Assembly: GCA_003725745.1 (NCBI GenBank)
Contig: RHDP01000001.1
Coordinates: 2,381,001 to 2,445,000 of the forward strand
Source of the DNA: Streptomyces sp. I6
Lineage (GTDB): Bacteria > Actinomycetota > Actinomycetes > Streptomycetales > Streptomycetaceae
DNA length: 64,000 bases
Reading direction: 5' to 3'
Part shown: positions 47,690 through 58,096 of the stretch, one piece after another
How the letters are laid out: each line of letters starts with the position of its first letter
Numbering within the stretch: position 1 is the first letter of the stretch
Position numbers and translations under genes: made by a program
Notes under the pieces: generated by a model
The model's database searches: none
What the model was told of the DNA's origin: nothing
What the model saw: only the letters and a program-made list of their open reading frames with translations

Positions 47690-47994
47690 GCAGAACTCCG
47701 TTCCCGGATCACTCCGCCGTTCAGTTGCGGAGCATCTCCCTTTTGCACCAGGCCCCGGTGAGCACCGGAGCCTCGGACTTGGCGACTTTCACCTCCTCCT
47801 CCCCATGGGCAAGATCGCCACCCCACCCGATATCAAAGATCTGGGTTACTTCAGAGAACACCTGACCGCAACTCGGCCATGTATTCGGCGAAGGAGAGCG
47901 TTCACCGGCCCTCACCACCGAACATAGCTCGCCGGGACCCCTGTCGGCACCCGCTACCAGCGCGTACGTCCATTCGTCGCCCTTCCCTCTCTCA
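47690..47994. other. hpf upstream region
   Basis: 305 bases between hpf and comF. It contains a possible 23-codon frame with a very strong ribosome site (47721-47792) and, by position, the hpf promoter. Confidence 0.5.
47721..47792 (-). CDS. Possible 23-residue small ORF upstream of hpf
   Basis: GTG 47792 is preceded directly by GGGGAGGAGGAG; the frame reads VKVAKSEAPVLTGAWCKREM then LRN and stops 31 bases before hpf. The ribosome site is stronger than that of hpf itself, so it might be a leader peptide or coupled small protein. No family is recognised, and a purine-rich chance match is possible. Confidence 0.3.
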   Translation of the reverse strand: MKVAKSEAPVLTGAWCKREMLRN

Positions 47995-48810
47995 CTAGCT
48001 GCAACGTTGAAACGGCCCTGTCAGTTCCGGCTGATGGCCGGCTGGCGTCCGACTGCTGTCCGGCTCCTGTCGCGGCGGGTATCCGCCTTGTATCCGGCCG
48101 GTCTCCCACGGCAGAGGCGGCGCGGCGACCACGGCGGCACACATCCGGGTGAATTCGAAGACGTGTCCCGGGAATACGGCACGCAGTGCCCTCGCCGCCT
48201 CCGCCAGCGAGGCTCCCGTCGTCATCACATCGTCCACCAGCACGGTCCTGCAGGCGTCGAGAGACCGCCCGCCCCACGGGACCGCCTCCAGCGCCCCGGC
48301 CATGTTGTCCAGCCGCTCCCGGGCCGTGAGACCCGACTGGTCGGCCACCCGCCGGCTGTGGCGCAGCGCCGGGACGGCTCTGGCGTATGTCCCCGCGTGC
48401 CGCAGCGCCAGGGCCGCCGCGACGGCGATCCGCCGCACCGGGTCATGCCCACGCGCCCGTACCGATCGCCGCGCCGACGGCACCGGTACGAGCAGCAGTG
48501 GTTCCCGCGCCCCACCCCCGTGCAGCGACGCGGCAACGGCAGCCCCCGCCAGCGCCGCGCCCAGCGGACGGGCCAGCGCCAGCGCGCCACGCTCCTTGTG
48601 GGCGAGCAGCACGGACCGCACCGCTCCCTCGTACCGCGCGGCGGAATACACCACGGGAAGATCCGCAGGCTCGGGACACGGCCGCGCCCGCGCCGGCGGC
48701 CCCGCCAGCTCTTCCGCACAGTCCTCGCACAGCGGCGTACGGGACCGTCCGCAGCCCGCGCACACCGCGGGGAGCACCAGTCCCGAGATCTCGCCCCACC
48801 ACCACCTCAT
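47995..48810 (-). CDS. comF: ComF family phosphoribosyltransferase-like protein
   Basis: 271 residues from ATG 48810 (the nearby GTG 48816 is also possible). N-terminal zinc-type CAGCGRSRTPLCEDC, then the amidophosphoribosyltransferase fold: AHKERGALALARPLG, LVPVPSARRSVRARGHDPV and the PRPP loop RTVLVDDVMTTGASLAEAA. In naturally competent bacteria ComF takes part in DNA uptake; its role in Streptomyces is unclear. The last 40 residues are Pro/Arg-rich. Confidence 0.9.
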   Translation of the reverse strand: MRWWWGEISGLVLPAVCAGCGRSRTPLCEDCAEELAGPPARARPCPEPADLPVVYSAARYEGAVRSVLLAHKERGALALARPLGAALAGAAVAASLHGGGAREPLLLVPVPSARRSVRARGHDPVRRIAVAAALALRHAGTYARAVPALRHSRRVADQSGLTARERLDNMAGALEAVPWGGRSLDACRTVLVDDVMTTGASLAEAARALRAVFPGHVFEFTRMCAAVVAAPPLPWETGRIQGGYPPRQEPDSSRTPAGHQPELTGPFQRCS

Positions 48811-49063
48811 GGCCACCACTGTGCCCGGCCGGGGGAGGGTAGGGGCCAAGGCTGTGGACAGCCCGGAAGGACCTGTGGAAATCCCGGCGTGGGAGGAGTC
48901 CGCACCGGGCCTCGCCGACAGCGGTCGCAGTCAGCCCTCCGTCACCGACCTGCACCGTCCGGCACTCATCGGCACCGCGCGGGCACTGAACGGCGCCGAC
49001 CGGCACTCATCAACGCTGATCGGCACTGATCGGCACTGATCGGCCCCGGCCGAGTACGGTCCC

Positions 49064-50901
49064 TCAGCCCGGATAGACCGGCCACGTCCCCTTCTCGACC
49101 ATCGTCTGCCAGTTCGCGTTCGGCATCAGCCGCACCAGCCCGTCGTCCGACACCGCGACCAGGAGCTGCTCCTCGTCCTGCGTGGCGGCCACCGCCGACA
49201 CCTTGTTCAGGCCCGGAAGCCCGCCCGCCGGTGTGAGGGAGCCGTCCGTCTGGACGTAGCGCACCTGCTGCACACCGCCGGTCTCCTTGCCGACCACCAC
49301 AAGACGGCTCGGTCCCGCCCAGGACAGGGCGGTCACCGACTCCAGGCGCGGCGCCGCAGCCCGGAGTTCCACCACGGACACGGCCGTCGTGCCGTCGGCG
49401 TCCGTGCGCCGCTCGACCCGCCCGATCTCCAGGGTGCTCCTGCCGTCCTTGGACAGGAGCAGCGCCATGCGCACCCCGTCGGCGGAGACCCGCAGCGACT
49501 CGATCCGCGCGCCGTCGAGCCCCTCGACCGCGACCGGCTGCGCCGGACCCTTGCCGCCCGCGAAGCGCAGCAACCGGGGATCGGCGGGGTCGCGGTCCGC
49601 GACCCACAGGTCGTTCCGGTCCCAGCTCGGCGCCGAGAACCGGTCCGTCGCCCGGGGGGCGTCGCTCTGCGCCAGCGGCGCGGCCAGGGGCTCGTCCGAG
49701 ACGATCGACGCGGCGTACAGGGACCTGCCGTCCTGCGAGACCGCCGCCGCCCGGTGCAGACCCCGTGCCACGGCCACCGTGCCGATCTTCACCTGGCCGT
49801 CGCCGAACGGGCCGCGGACCTCGGTCTCGTCGACGGTCTTCGGCTTCGTCCCGACCACGGCCATCCGGTGGTCGCTGTCGACGAAGTACACGTTGGAGCT
49901 CGGCGACAGCCTCCCCAGGGCGTACGCGTCCGCCTGATCGGCGGTGAGCACGCACAGCGGGGAGCCGTCGGCCCGCTGGAGCCTCACCTGCTCGACGCGG
50001 GGTGCCGCCAGCTCGCGCAGTGTGAGGAGCATCTGCGTCGCCATCCGCTTGCACAGCGTCCCGCCGACGTTCGACGCCCTGTCGTTGAGCGGCACCCTCA
50101 GTTCGCCCTGGTCGTCGGGCGTCAGGGACGTGGTCCCCTTCTTCAGTCCGGCGCCCGCGGGGAACGGTGAGTCCACCACCGGCCCCAGCCAGTGCGCGGG
50201 GCCCTCGAACAGCGCCGAGATCGCCTGGGCGACCGGATCCATCCGGGTCATCGGGTCCTGCCGCTGCCGGATGTACACCGGGTCCGCGACCACCGTGTTC
50301 TGGCCCGACACCCAGTAGTACTTGTTGACGGACAGGTGGTTGCGCAGAAAGTCGCTCTCGCCGAGCACAAGCCCCTGGGGTGCCGCGTCGATGCGCCACT
50401 CCTTGCCCTTTCCGTCCGCCGTGTTCTGCCGGACCAGCCGCAGCGCGCCGCCGTACTGCGCGGGCACGACCGACTTGTACTCGTGCCGGTCGACCGTCGC
50501 GATCAGCTCGCCGGACAGCGCGTAGGTCAGCTCGTCGCCCTCCTCACGCCCGGGCGGGGCCGACGACTCGGGGGCCTCGGTCAGCACGGTCGTGAGCGAC
50601 TCGGGACGCCACTTCCTGGTCCACTGCTTCGTGAGGTACTTCCTCGCCGTCGCATAGCTCGGATCGTCACTGGTCATGGCCTCCAGGAAACCGTCGACGA
50701 TCTCCTGCGGCCGGGCTCCGTCACGCGGGGGACGGCGTACACCCGCACCTGCGAGTCCGCGCCCTTCGTGGCCCTCACCTGCTCCACATCGCCGCTGTCC
50801 GGCATCGACGCGCACCCGGCCAGCACGAATCCGGCGCAGACGAGCAGCGCCATAACCCGTGTGGCGCGTCCGTGTCCGAGCCGACGCCCCTCAGCGCCCA
50901 C
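49064..50901 (-). CDS. lpqB: MtrAB-associated lipoprotein LpqB, one frameshift
   Basis: About 612 residues. GTG 50901 overlaps the restored mtrB stop by 11 bases. Signal peptide VMALLVCAGFVLAGC with lipobox LAGC, then SMPDSGDVEQVRATKGADSQVRVYAVP; here one C is missing from a run of five near 50729-50733, and the next frame continues PRDGARPQEIVDGFLEAMTSDDPSYATARKYLT. GerMN-like and beta-propeller (YVQTDGSLTPAG, LSWAGPSRLVVVG) segments follow to the end. LpqB binds the extracellular part of MtrB and tunes its signalling. Confidence 0.9.
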
Positions 50902-52926
50902 GAGTGGTGTCCTCCCGCTCCGAAACCAGTCCCGGGACGGATTCCGCCGCCCCGCCCTCCCCTGCCGCTGCGACACCGGGCGGGCCACCACACGGGCGCC
51001 GCTGCCGGGCAGCGCCGCCGGGTCCACCGCCGCCGACGGCGGGGTGTGCGGCGGCACCGCGGACCGGGCCGGAATGGCCAGACCCGGCCGCTGCGCACCG
51101 GCCTGCGACGGCACCGTCGACAGCCGCAGCGCACGGTCGTTCGCCGCGTCGGCGGCGGCACGCTCGCGCGCACGCCGGGAGTCCTCCGGCTCCAGGGGTA
51201 TCGGCGATCCCCGCAGCGGCTCGTCCGCCGTGCGCGGCAGGGTCAGCCGGAACTGCGAGCCGCCGCCCGGCTCCCCCCACGCCTGCAGCCAACCGCCGTG
51301 GAGCCGCGCGTCCTCCACCGCGATGGACAGGCCGAGACCCGTGCCGCCCGTGGTGCGCGCCCGCGCCGGATCGGCCCGCCAGAAGCGGTTGAACACCCGG
51401 GTCGCCTCGCCTGGCTTCAGCCCGACGCCGTAGTCGCGCACGGCCACCGCGACCGCGCCGCCCGCGGATGCCATCCGCACCACCACGTCGCGGCCCTCGC
51501 CGTGCTCCACCGCGTTCACCACGAGGTTGCGCAGTACCCGCTCGATCCGCCGGGCGTCGGCCTCGGCCACCACCGGCTGCTCGTCTCCGACGACCCGGAT
51601 CCGGCTGCCCTTGCGCTCCGCCAGCGGCTCGGCGCCGCCGATCACCCGGTGCACCACCTCGCGCAGGTCTATCGCCTCGGCCTCGAGAGCCGCCGCGCCC
51701 GCGTCGAACCTGCTGATCTCCAGCAGATCGGCCAGCAGCGACTCGAACCGGTCCAGCTGGTCGGCAAGCAACTCCGCGGAGCGTGCCGTCGCCGGGTCGA
51801 AGTCACTCCGTGCCTCGTGGATGAGGTCCGCCGCCATCCGCACCGTCGTCAGCGGCGTACGCAGCTCGTGCGAGACGTCGGAGACGAAGCGGCGCTGCAT
51901 CCGCGACAGCTCCTCCAGCTGCTGGATCTTGTGCTGCAGGTTCTGCGCCATCTTGTTGAACGCCTCGCCGAGGCGGGCGATGTCGTCCTCACCGGTGACC
52001 TTCATACGTTCCTGGAGCCGCCCGGCGGACAGGCGCTCGGCGATGCCCGCGGCCATCCGGACGGGCGTGACGACCTGCCGCACCACCAGCCACGCGATGG
52101 CCCCGAGCAGGACGACGACGAACAGCCCCGCCGTCGCCAGCGTGCCCTTGACCAGACTCAGCGACTCCTCTTCCTGCGTGAGCGGGAAGAAGTAGTACAG
52201 CTCGTACGAGTAGCCCGCGACATCGCTGAGCCGCTTGCCGACGACCAGACCGGCCTCGGGCTCCTTGGGAACCGAGTACTTGATCTTGACGTAGGTCTGG
52301 AACGTGCCCGTCCCCTGCGCGACCGAGTTGCGCAGCGCCTGGGGGACGCTCGTCACGTCCACGTCCCCGGACGCCCGCGGGGCCCGGCTCATCCCCGCGT
52401 CGTCGGAGTCCGGGCTCAGGGCCACCACGTGGTACGCGCCCTGTCCACCGCTGGCGAGCTGCTTCACCAGCTCGGAACGCCAGTTCACGGAGCCGCGGCT
52501 GGGCCTGCCGTCCGTGGCGTCGCCGTCCTGGCCGTCGAGCGCGGAAACCCCGCTCGCCTTCTCCTGCGCGGCCGCGAAACCACCCGCGGCCTGGCTCAGG
52601 GCGGCCTGCTCCTTGGCGTCCAGCAAACCGTTGCGGACCTGGCCGATGACGACGAGACCGAGCAGCAGCACCACGCCCAGTGACATCAGCAGCGTGCCGG
52701 CGACCACGCGCAACTGGATGTTCCGCCGCCACAGCCGGACGGCCGGCAGAAGCGGACGCCTGACCCAGCGCACGACGAGCCGGAGCACCGGCGCGCCCGG
52801 CGCCCCGTCCGGCAGCAGCCGGCCGCCGGGGAACCGCCGGCCGAGACGTGAGGACCCGTTCCCGGCAGCCCGCCCCGTACGGACTCCCGGCCCCCCGGGT
52901 TTCGGAGCAGCGCTGCCCACGGTCAT
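50891..52926 (-). CDS. mtrB: Sensor histidine kinase MtrB, one frameshift near the C-terminus
   Basis: About 678 residues from ATG 52926, one base after the mtrA stop. Two membrane helices (LLMSLGVVLLLGLVVIG and LATAGLFVVVLLGAIAWLVV) flank an extracytoplasmic sensor; HAMP, then H-box SHELRTPLTTVRMAADL and ATP-binding NLVVNAVEHGEG, GVGLKPGE, GTGLGLSIAVED. The raw frame fuses into lpqB because one G is lost from GGGG near 50962-50965; restoring it gives GEGGAAESVPGLVSEREDTT and a stop at 50891, the expected MtrB end. Partner kinase of MtrA in cell-wall and development control. Confidence 0.93.
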
Positions 52927-52927
52927 G

Positions 52928-53617
52928 TCAGCCCGGTCCCGCCTTGTAACCGACTCCCCGAACGGTCACGACGATCTCCGGCCGCTCCGGATCCTTCTCG
53001 ACCTTGGAGCGCAGCCGCTGGACGTGCACGTTCACCAGACGGGTGTCCGCCGCGTGCCGGTAGCCCCACACCTGCTCGAGCAGCACCTCGCGCGTGAACA
53101 CCTGCCACGGCTTGCGGGCGAGCGCCACCAGCAGATCGAACTCCAGCGGAGTGAGCGCGATCGACTGGCCGTCGCGCTTCACGGAGTGCCCGGCCACATC
53201 GATGACCAGGTCCCCGATGGCCAGCTGCTCCGGTGCGGGCTCCTCGGACCTCCGCAGCCGCGCGCGGATGCGGGCCACCAGTTCCTTGGGCTTGAACGGC
53301 TTCACGATGTAGTCGTCGGCACCGGACTCCAGCCCCACCACCACGTCGACGGTGTCGCTCTTGGCCGTGAGCATCACGATCGGCACACCCGACTCCGCCC
53401 GGATGAGCCGGCACACCTCGATGCCGTCCCGGCCGGGCAACATGAGATCAAGCAGCACCAGGTCCGGCTTGCTCTCCCGGAAGGCGGCGAGCGCCTTGTC
53501 GCCGTCCGCGACGAACGACGGCTCGAACCCTTCACCACGAAGCACGATGCCGAGCATCTCGGCCAGTGCGGTGTCGTCATCGACGACAAGGACGCGTCCC
53601 TTCATAATCGACATCAT
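52928..53617 (-). CDS. mtrA: Response regulator MtrA
   Basis: 229 residues from ATG 53617 (an ATG two codons on, or at MKGRV, is also possible). OmpR/PhoB type: receiver with phospho-acceptor Asp57 in LVLLDLMLPGRDG, then winged helix EFDLLVALARKPWQVFTREVLLEQVWG and VNVHVQRLRSKVEKDP. The sequence is very close to Streptomyces MtrA, a global regulator of development, antibiotic production and nutrient genes. First gene of mtrA-mtrB-lpqB; a perfect palindrome ATTAGCTAAT lies at 53621-53630, just upstream and over the mtnA stop. Confidence 0.97.
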   Translation of the reverse strand: MMSIMKGRVLVVDDDTALAEMLGIVLRGEGFEPSFVADGDKALAAFRESKPDLVLLDLMLPGRDGIEVCRLIRAESGVPIVMLTAKSDTVDVVVGLESGADDYIVKPFKPKELVARIRARLRRSEEPAPEQLAIGDLVIDVAGHSVKRDGQSIALTPLEFDLLVALARKPWQVFTREVLLEQVWGYRHAADTRLVNVHVQRLRSKVEKDPERPEIVVTVRGVGYKAGPG

Positions 53618-53621
53618 CCCA

Positions 53622-54811
53622 TTAGCTAATCGTTACCTGGCGTGACCTGGCACACAGCTCGGCGATCCCTGCCCCGGTGACCGGGGAGACGACCCCCTCC
53701 TCCGTGACGACGGCGGTCACGAGTTCCGGCGGCGTCACGTCGAAAGCGGGGTTGTAAGCCCGGGTGCCCACCGGCGCCACCAGCGCCCCCGAGACACCGG
53801 AAGCAGCCCCGGGCGCGCGCGGAACGGACCTCGCCGTGACACCGGTCACGGTCACCGGTGCGGGCGGTGCCGGCAACTCCGTCACCTCCCGTCCGGACCG
53901 CTGCTCCACCTCGATCGACGCGCCGTCGCGCGTCGCCGGGTCCACGGTCGTGATCGGCGCCACCACGATGAACGGCACATGGTGATACCGGGCGAGCACG
54001 GCGAGCGGATAGCTGCCCACCTTGTTCGCCACGGAGCCGTCCGCCGCGATCCGGTCGGCCCCGATCAGCACGGCGTCGACCTCTCCCGACGCGAACAGCG
54101 ATCCGGCCGCGTTGTCGGTGAGCAGGGTGTGCGCCATCCCGTTCCGGGCCGCCTCGTACGCCGTCAGCCGCGCGCCCTGCAGCAGCGGCCGGGTCTCGTC
54201 CACCCACAGATGGCGGAGCCGGCCCACCCGGTGCGCGGCGAGCGCCACGGCGAACGCGGTCCCCTCCCCGCCCGAGATCAGCCGCCCGGTGTTGCAGTGC
54301 GTAAGGATCCGGTGACTGCCTCCGGGCAGCAGCTCGTCGAGCAGCGCGAGCCCGTGCCGTGCCATCCGCTCACTCGCCTGGGCGTCCTCGCGGTGCAGCC
54401 GGCGTGCCTCGGCGAGCACGGCGACGGCCGCCTGCTGCACGTCCGCACCCCTGCCGACCGCCGTCCCGTACGCCTCCGCGGCCCGCCGCACCCCGTAGCC
54501 GAGATTCACGGCGGTGGGCCGCGCTCCCTCCAGCAGAGACGCCGCCTCTGCGACGTCGTAGCCCCGTGCCGCGGCGAGCGCGACCCCGTAGGCCCCGGCG
54601 ATCCCGAGCAGTGGCGCACCGCGCACGGCGAGCGTCCGGATCGCGTCGACCAGTGCCGGGACGTCGGTGCACACCAGCTCGGCCTCTTCGGCGGGCAGTC
54701 TGCGCTGGTCCAGGACAACCACCACCGGACCTTCCGGAGGCTCCTCCCAGCGGAGCGGGCCGGGTGCGGGGGCTGTTCGCCGTCGAGGGTTTGTGCGTAC
54801 TGATCAGCCAT
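53622..54811 (-). CDS. mtnA: Methylthioribose-1-phosphate isomerase, one frameshift
   Basis: About 396 residues. Converts 5-methylthioribose-1-phosphate to the ribulose form in methionine salvage. Active-site text HCNTGRLISGG (Cys) and GADRIAADGSVANKVGSY (Asp) is intact, as is RGAPLLGIAGAYGVALAA. The natural start MADQYAQTLDGEQPP (ATG 54811) is joined to LRWEEPPEGPVVVVLDQRRLP only if one C is added to CCCCC near 54767-54771. Ends 4 bases before the mtrA start. Confidence 0.9.
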
Positions 54812-54993
54812 CCGACCAGTCTGCCCGCTGGCGCCCGGACAATGAAGGCGAGAACGAGATCCACCGCCCGGCCCACCGACAGCCGGCGCGTGGCACGATG
54901 GCAGCCAGCCTGCCGCTCTGACGTGCGGACAGGCGCCCTGACCCAGCCGGCTCGCCGAGCCGGCCACGCGACACATCCACGAGGTGGACGACC

Positions 54994-56208
54994 GTGAACG
55001 ACACTCCGGGCTGGGCCTCGCCCGGGTCCTCCCCGTCCGACGACCGGGGTGCCGGAGCGCCCGGTCCGGCCGGTACTCCCGATACCCCCTCGAAGTGGTC
55101 CAAGGAGCAGCCGCCCGCAGGCCGGTGGGCGCCGCCGACCGGCCAGGGCGGCGGCGCCGTGCCTCCGCAGGCCGGCGGACCGGGCTGGGGCGGCGGACCC
55201 CGGCAAGGCGGCTGGGGCCAGCCGCCCGCAGCGAAGCCCGGAGTGATCCCGCTGCGCCCGCTCGGAGTCGGCGAGATCCTCGACGGGGCGGTGTCGACAC
55301 TGCGCGCCCACTGGCGCACCGTCCTGGGCATCACGGTCACCGTCTCGGTGATCACCCAGATCCTCGACGTCCTCGTCCAGCGCTATCTCGCCCCGCAACC
55401 GCCCGAGCTGGACCCGAACGCCACCCCCGAAGAGGTCCTCAACCAGCTGGGGGACCAGCTCAACGCGACGCTCGTGGGCACGGCACCGGTCACGGCGATC
55501 GCCCTGATCGCCACGCTCTTCACCACCGCGCTGCTGACCGTGGTCATCAGCCGCTCGGTACTCGGCCGCGAGGTCACGCTGTCCGACGCGTGGCGCGAGG
55601 CCCGGCCGCGACTGCCCCAACTCCTCGGCCTCACCCTGCTGCTGCCGCTGATCGCGGGGGCGGTACTCGTGGTGGGTCTGCTGCCCGGGCTGCTCCTCGG
55701 TTCCGCGGGCGGCGCCGTCCTGGCCGTCCTCGGCGGGACCGCCGGCATGGTCGTCGCCGTCTGGCTGATGATCCGGTTCGCCCTCGCCTCGCCAGCCCTG
55801 ATGCTCGAACGGCAGGGCGTCATCCAGTCGATGCGGCGCTCGGCGAAGCTGGTGCGCGGAGCCTGGTGGCGCGTCTTCGGCATCCTGCTGCTCACGATGC
55901 TGCTGATCTTCATCGTCTCCCTGATCATCGCGATTCCCTTCGGCCTGATCGCCCTCGCCGTCGACGGCGGGGGACTCGGCGGGATGTTCTCCGGAGGCAC
56001 GCCCGAGTTCGGCTGGCCGTTCCTGATCATCACTGGCATCGGAGCGGTGATCGCGTCGTCCCTCACCTATCCGATCTCGGCGGGCGTCACCGTCCTCCTC
56101 TACGTGGACCAGCGCATCCGCCGCGAGGCCCTGGACCTGGAACTGGCCAGGGCGGCGGGTGTCAGCGGCCACGGCGCGGTACCGGGCGACGACACCCCCA
56201 GGAGCTGA
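54994..56208 (+). CDS. Multi-spanning membrane protein, GPDPase membrane-domain type
   Basis: 404 residues from GTG 54994 (GAGGTGG upstream). About 80 residues of Gly/Pro-rich cytoplasmic tail precede IPLRPLGVGEILDGAVSTLRAHW, a signature of the glycerophosphoryl diester phosphodiesterase membrane-domain family, then six or more helices (LLGLTLLLPLIAGAVLVVGLL, VFGILLLTMLLIFIVSLII). No phosphodiesterase catalytic domain is attached, so enzymatic activity is unlikely. First gene of the conserved DUF4129-DUF4350-MoxR-DUF58 operon. Confidence 0.88.
   Translation: MNDTPGWASPGSSPSDDRGAGAPGPAGTPDTPSKWSKEQPPAGRWAPPTGQGGGAVPPQAGGPGWGGGPRQGGWGQPPAAKPGVIPLRPLGVGEILDGAVSTLRAHWRTVLGITVTVSVITQILDVLVQRYLAPQPPELDPNATPEEVLNQLGDQLNATLVGTAPVTAIALIATLFTTALLTVVISRSVLGREVTLSDAWREARPRLPQLLGLTLLLPLIAGAVLVVGLLPGLLLGSAGGAVLAVLGGTAGMVVAVWLMIRFALASPALMLERQGVIQSMRRSAKLVRGAWWRVFGILLLTMLLIFIVSLIIAIPFGLIALAVDGGGLGGMFSGGTPEFGWPFLIITGIGAVIASSLTYPISAGVTVLLYVDQRIRREALDLELARAAGVSGHGAVPGDDTPRS
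56200..56204 (+). promoter_or_regulatory. Ribosome binding site for the DUF4129 gene
   Basis: AGGAG overlapping the end of the upstream gene, eight bases before GTG 56213. It argues for GTG 56213, rather than GTG 56269, as the true start. Confidence 0.65.
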
Positions 56209-56212
56209 TGCC

Positions 56213-56901
56213 GTGTCCTTCCCGGGGGATCGACCGGGGCGTGGCTGACGATCCGCGCCGATGACGAGGTGCCCGTGGACATCCCTCGCGTCCCCGCGAG
56301 GGACGCGGCCGAACGCGAGCTGTCGAAGCCGATGTACCACGAGAACGACCCCAACGTGCTCGAACGCGCCCTCGACCGCTTCTGGGAGTGGCTCGCCGGC
56401 GTCCTCGACTCCGCGGCGGGAGCCTCGCCCGGCGGCCCGCTCGGGCTCGTCGTCATCGCCCTGTTCGTCATGGCACTGATCGCCGCACTGTGGTGGCGGC
56501 TCGGCACACCGCACCGCACCGCCGTGGTCGGGGACGCGCTCTTCCATGACCGCCCCCTCAGCGCCACCGAGCACCGCGCGGCCGCAGAGGCCCACGCCAG
56601 GGCCGGACGCTGGAACCAGGCGGTCCAGGAACGGATGCGCGCTCTCGTCCGCTCACTGGAGGAGCGCGCCCTGCTCGAGCCCCGTCCCGGCCGCACCGCC
56701 GACGAAGCCGCCGCGGAGGCCGGGCGCCCCCTGCCCGGCCACGCCGAAGCGCTGCGCTCGGCTGCCCGCGCCTTCGACGACGTCACATACGGCGGGCGTA
56801 CCGCCGACCAGCAGGCATACACGCGCCTGCGGGACCTCGACACCGAAGTGGGGCGGACCAAGCCCGATCTGACCACCACGGCGCGGGGAGCCACCGGATG
56901 A
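56213..56901 (+). CDS. DUF4129 domain membrane protein, one frameshift near the start
   Basis: About 229 residues from GTG 56213; the first 12 codons run into a stop unless one G is added to the GGGGG at 56224-56228, after which STGAWLTIRADDEVPVDIPRVPARDAAERELSKP reads through. One membrane helix (LGLVVIALFVMALIAALWW) precedes the cytoplasmic DUF4129 region (AGRWNQAVQERMRALVRSLEERALLEPRPGRTADEAAAEAG). Related domains occur at the C-terminus of transglutaminase-like proteins in MoxR operons. Ends overlapping the next ATG. Confidence 0.82.
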
Positions 56902-58096
56902 CCGGGGCCATGTCCGGCACCACCGCGGTGTCCCCCACCTCCCGTCAGATCTGGACCCGCAGCCGGGGAATCCTGCTCGTGGTCCTGATCCTGGTCGTGG
57001 CCGGCTTCGTCATCGCGGTCATTCGCTCCGGCGGTGGACACGGCCGCCTCGACCCCCGCTCCACCGACCCGTCCGGCAGCCGCGCAGTCGCCGAACTGCT
57101 CAAGGAACGGGGCGTCACCACCCGTGTGGTGACCACGCTCGACGAGGCCAGCACCGCCACCGGCGCCGACACCACCCTGCTGGTCGCCGGGCCGGACCTG
57201 CTGACCGGCCGCCAACAGGAAGTCCTGCGCACGGCGATGGACACCTCCGGCGGCCGCACCGTCCTCGTCGCCCCGGGCGGGAACTCCGTCGGCGCCCTTG
57301 CTCCCGGAGCCTCGGCCGACACGACGGCCCCGGTCTCCGCCCGCGAGCCGCAGTGCACCTTCCCGGCGGCCCGGCGCGCCGGGAACGCCGACCTCGGCGG
57401 CCGGCGCTACACCACCGATATCACCCTCGGCAGCGACTCCTGCTACCTCGTCGACGGCCTGCCCACCCTCCTCCGGATCGGCACCCAGGGGGCGGGCGAC
57501 ACCGTCCTCCTCGGCGCCCCGGACATGCTCTACAACGAACGCCTCGGCCACCACGGCAACGCGTCGCTCGCCCTCCAACTTCTCGGTTCCCGCCCGCATC
57601 TGGTCTGGTACCTGCCTTCCCTCTCCGATGGATCGGCGGCCGGCGACGCCCGTGGGGAGGGCGGGACCGGTATCGGCCGGCTCATCCCCTCCGGATGGCT
57701 CTGGGGCACCCTCCAACTCGCCGTTGCGGCCGTACTCGCCGCCGTCTGGCGCGCCCGTCGGATGGGACCGCTCGTCAGCGAGCGCCTTCCGGTGGCCGTT
57801 CGCGCCTCCGAGTCGAGCGAGGGACGCGCCCGCCTCTATCGCAAGGCGAACGCCCGCGACAGCGCCGCCTCGGCCCTCCGCCAGGCCGCACGGTCCCGGC
57901 TCGCCCCCTCCTGGGCATCAACGTCGCGGACGCCCACTCCCCCGAGGTCCTCCTTCCGGCCGTCTCGGCGCAACTGAGCGACGGCGACCGCGATCTCCGG
58001 ACTCTGCTCTTCGGACCGGCCCCTGCCGACGACGCCGCACTCATCCGCCTGGCTGACCAACTGGACGCCCTCGAAAGAGAGGTACGCACTTCATGA
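56898..58096 (+). CDS. DUF4350 domain membrane protein, one frameshift
   Basis: About 400 residues. N-terminal helix GILLVVLILVVAGFVIAVI, then the DUF4350 body (STDPSGSRAVAELLKERGVTTRVV, LLVAGPDLL) and a second helix LAVAAVLAAVWRARRMGPLVSERLPVAVRASESSEGRARLY. The frame breaks near 57902-57907 (CCCCC should be six): RLAPLLGINVADAHSPEVLLPA then continues. Its TGA overlaps the MoxR ATG. Function unknown; consistently next to MoxR ATPases in actinobacteria. Confidence 0.85.

Noticed and set aside
50674-52926. MtrB-LpqB fusion protein
   Set aside because: Explained by a one-base loss in a G run; the restored frames match both families exactly.
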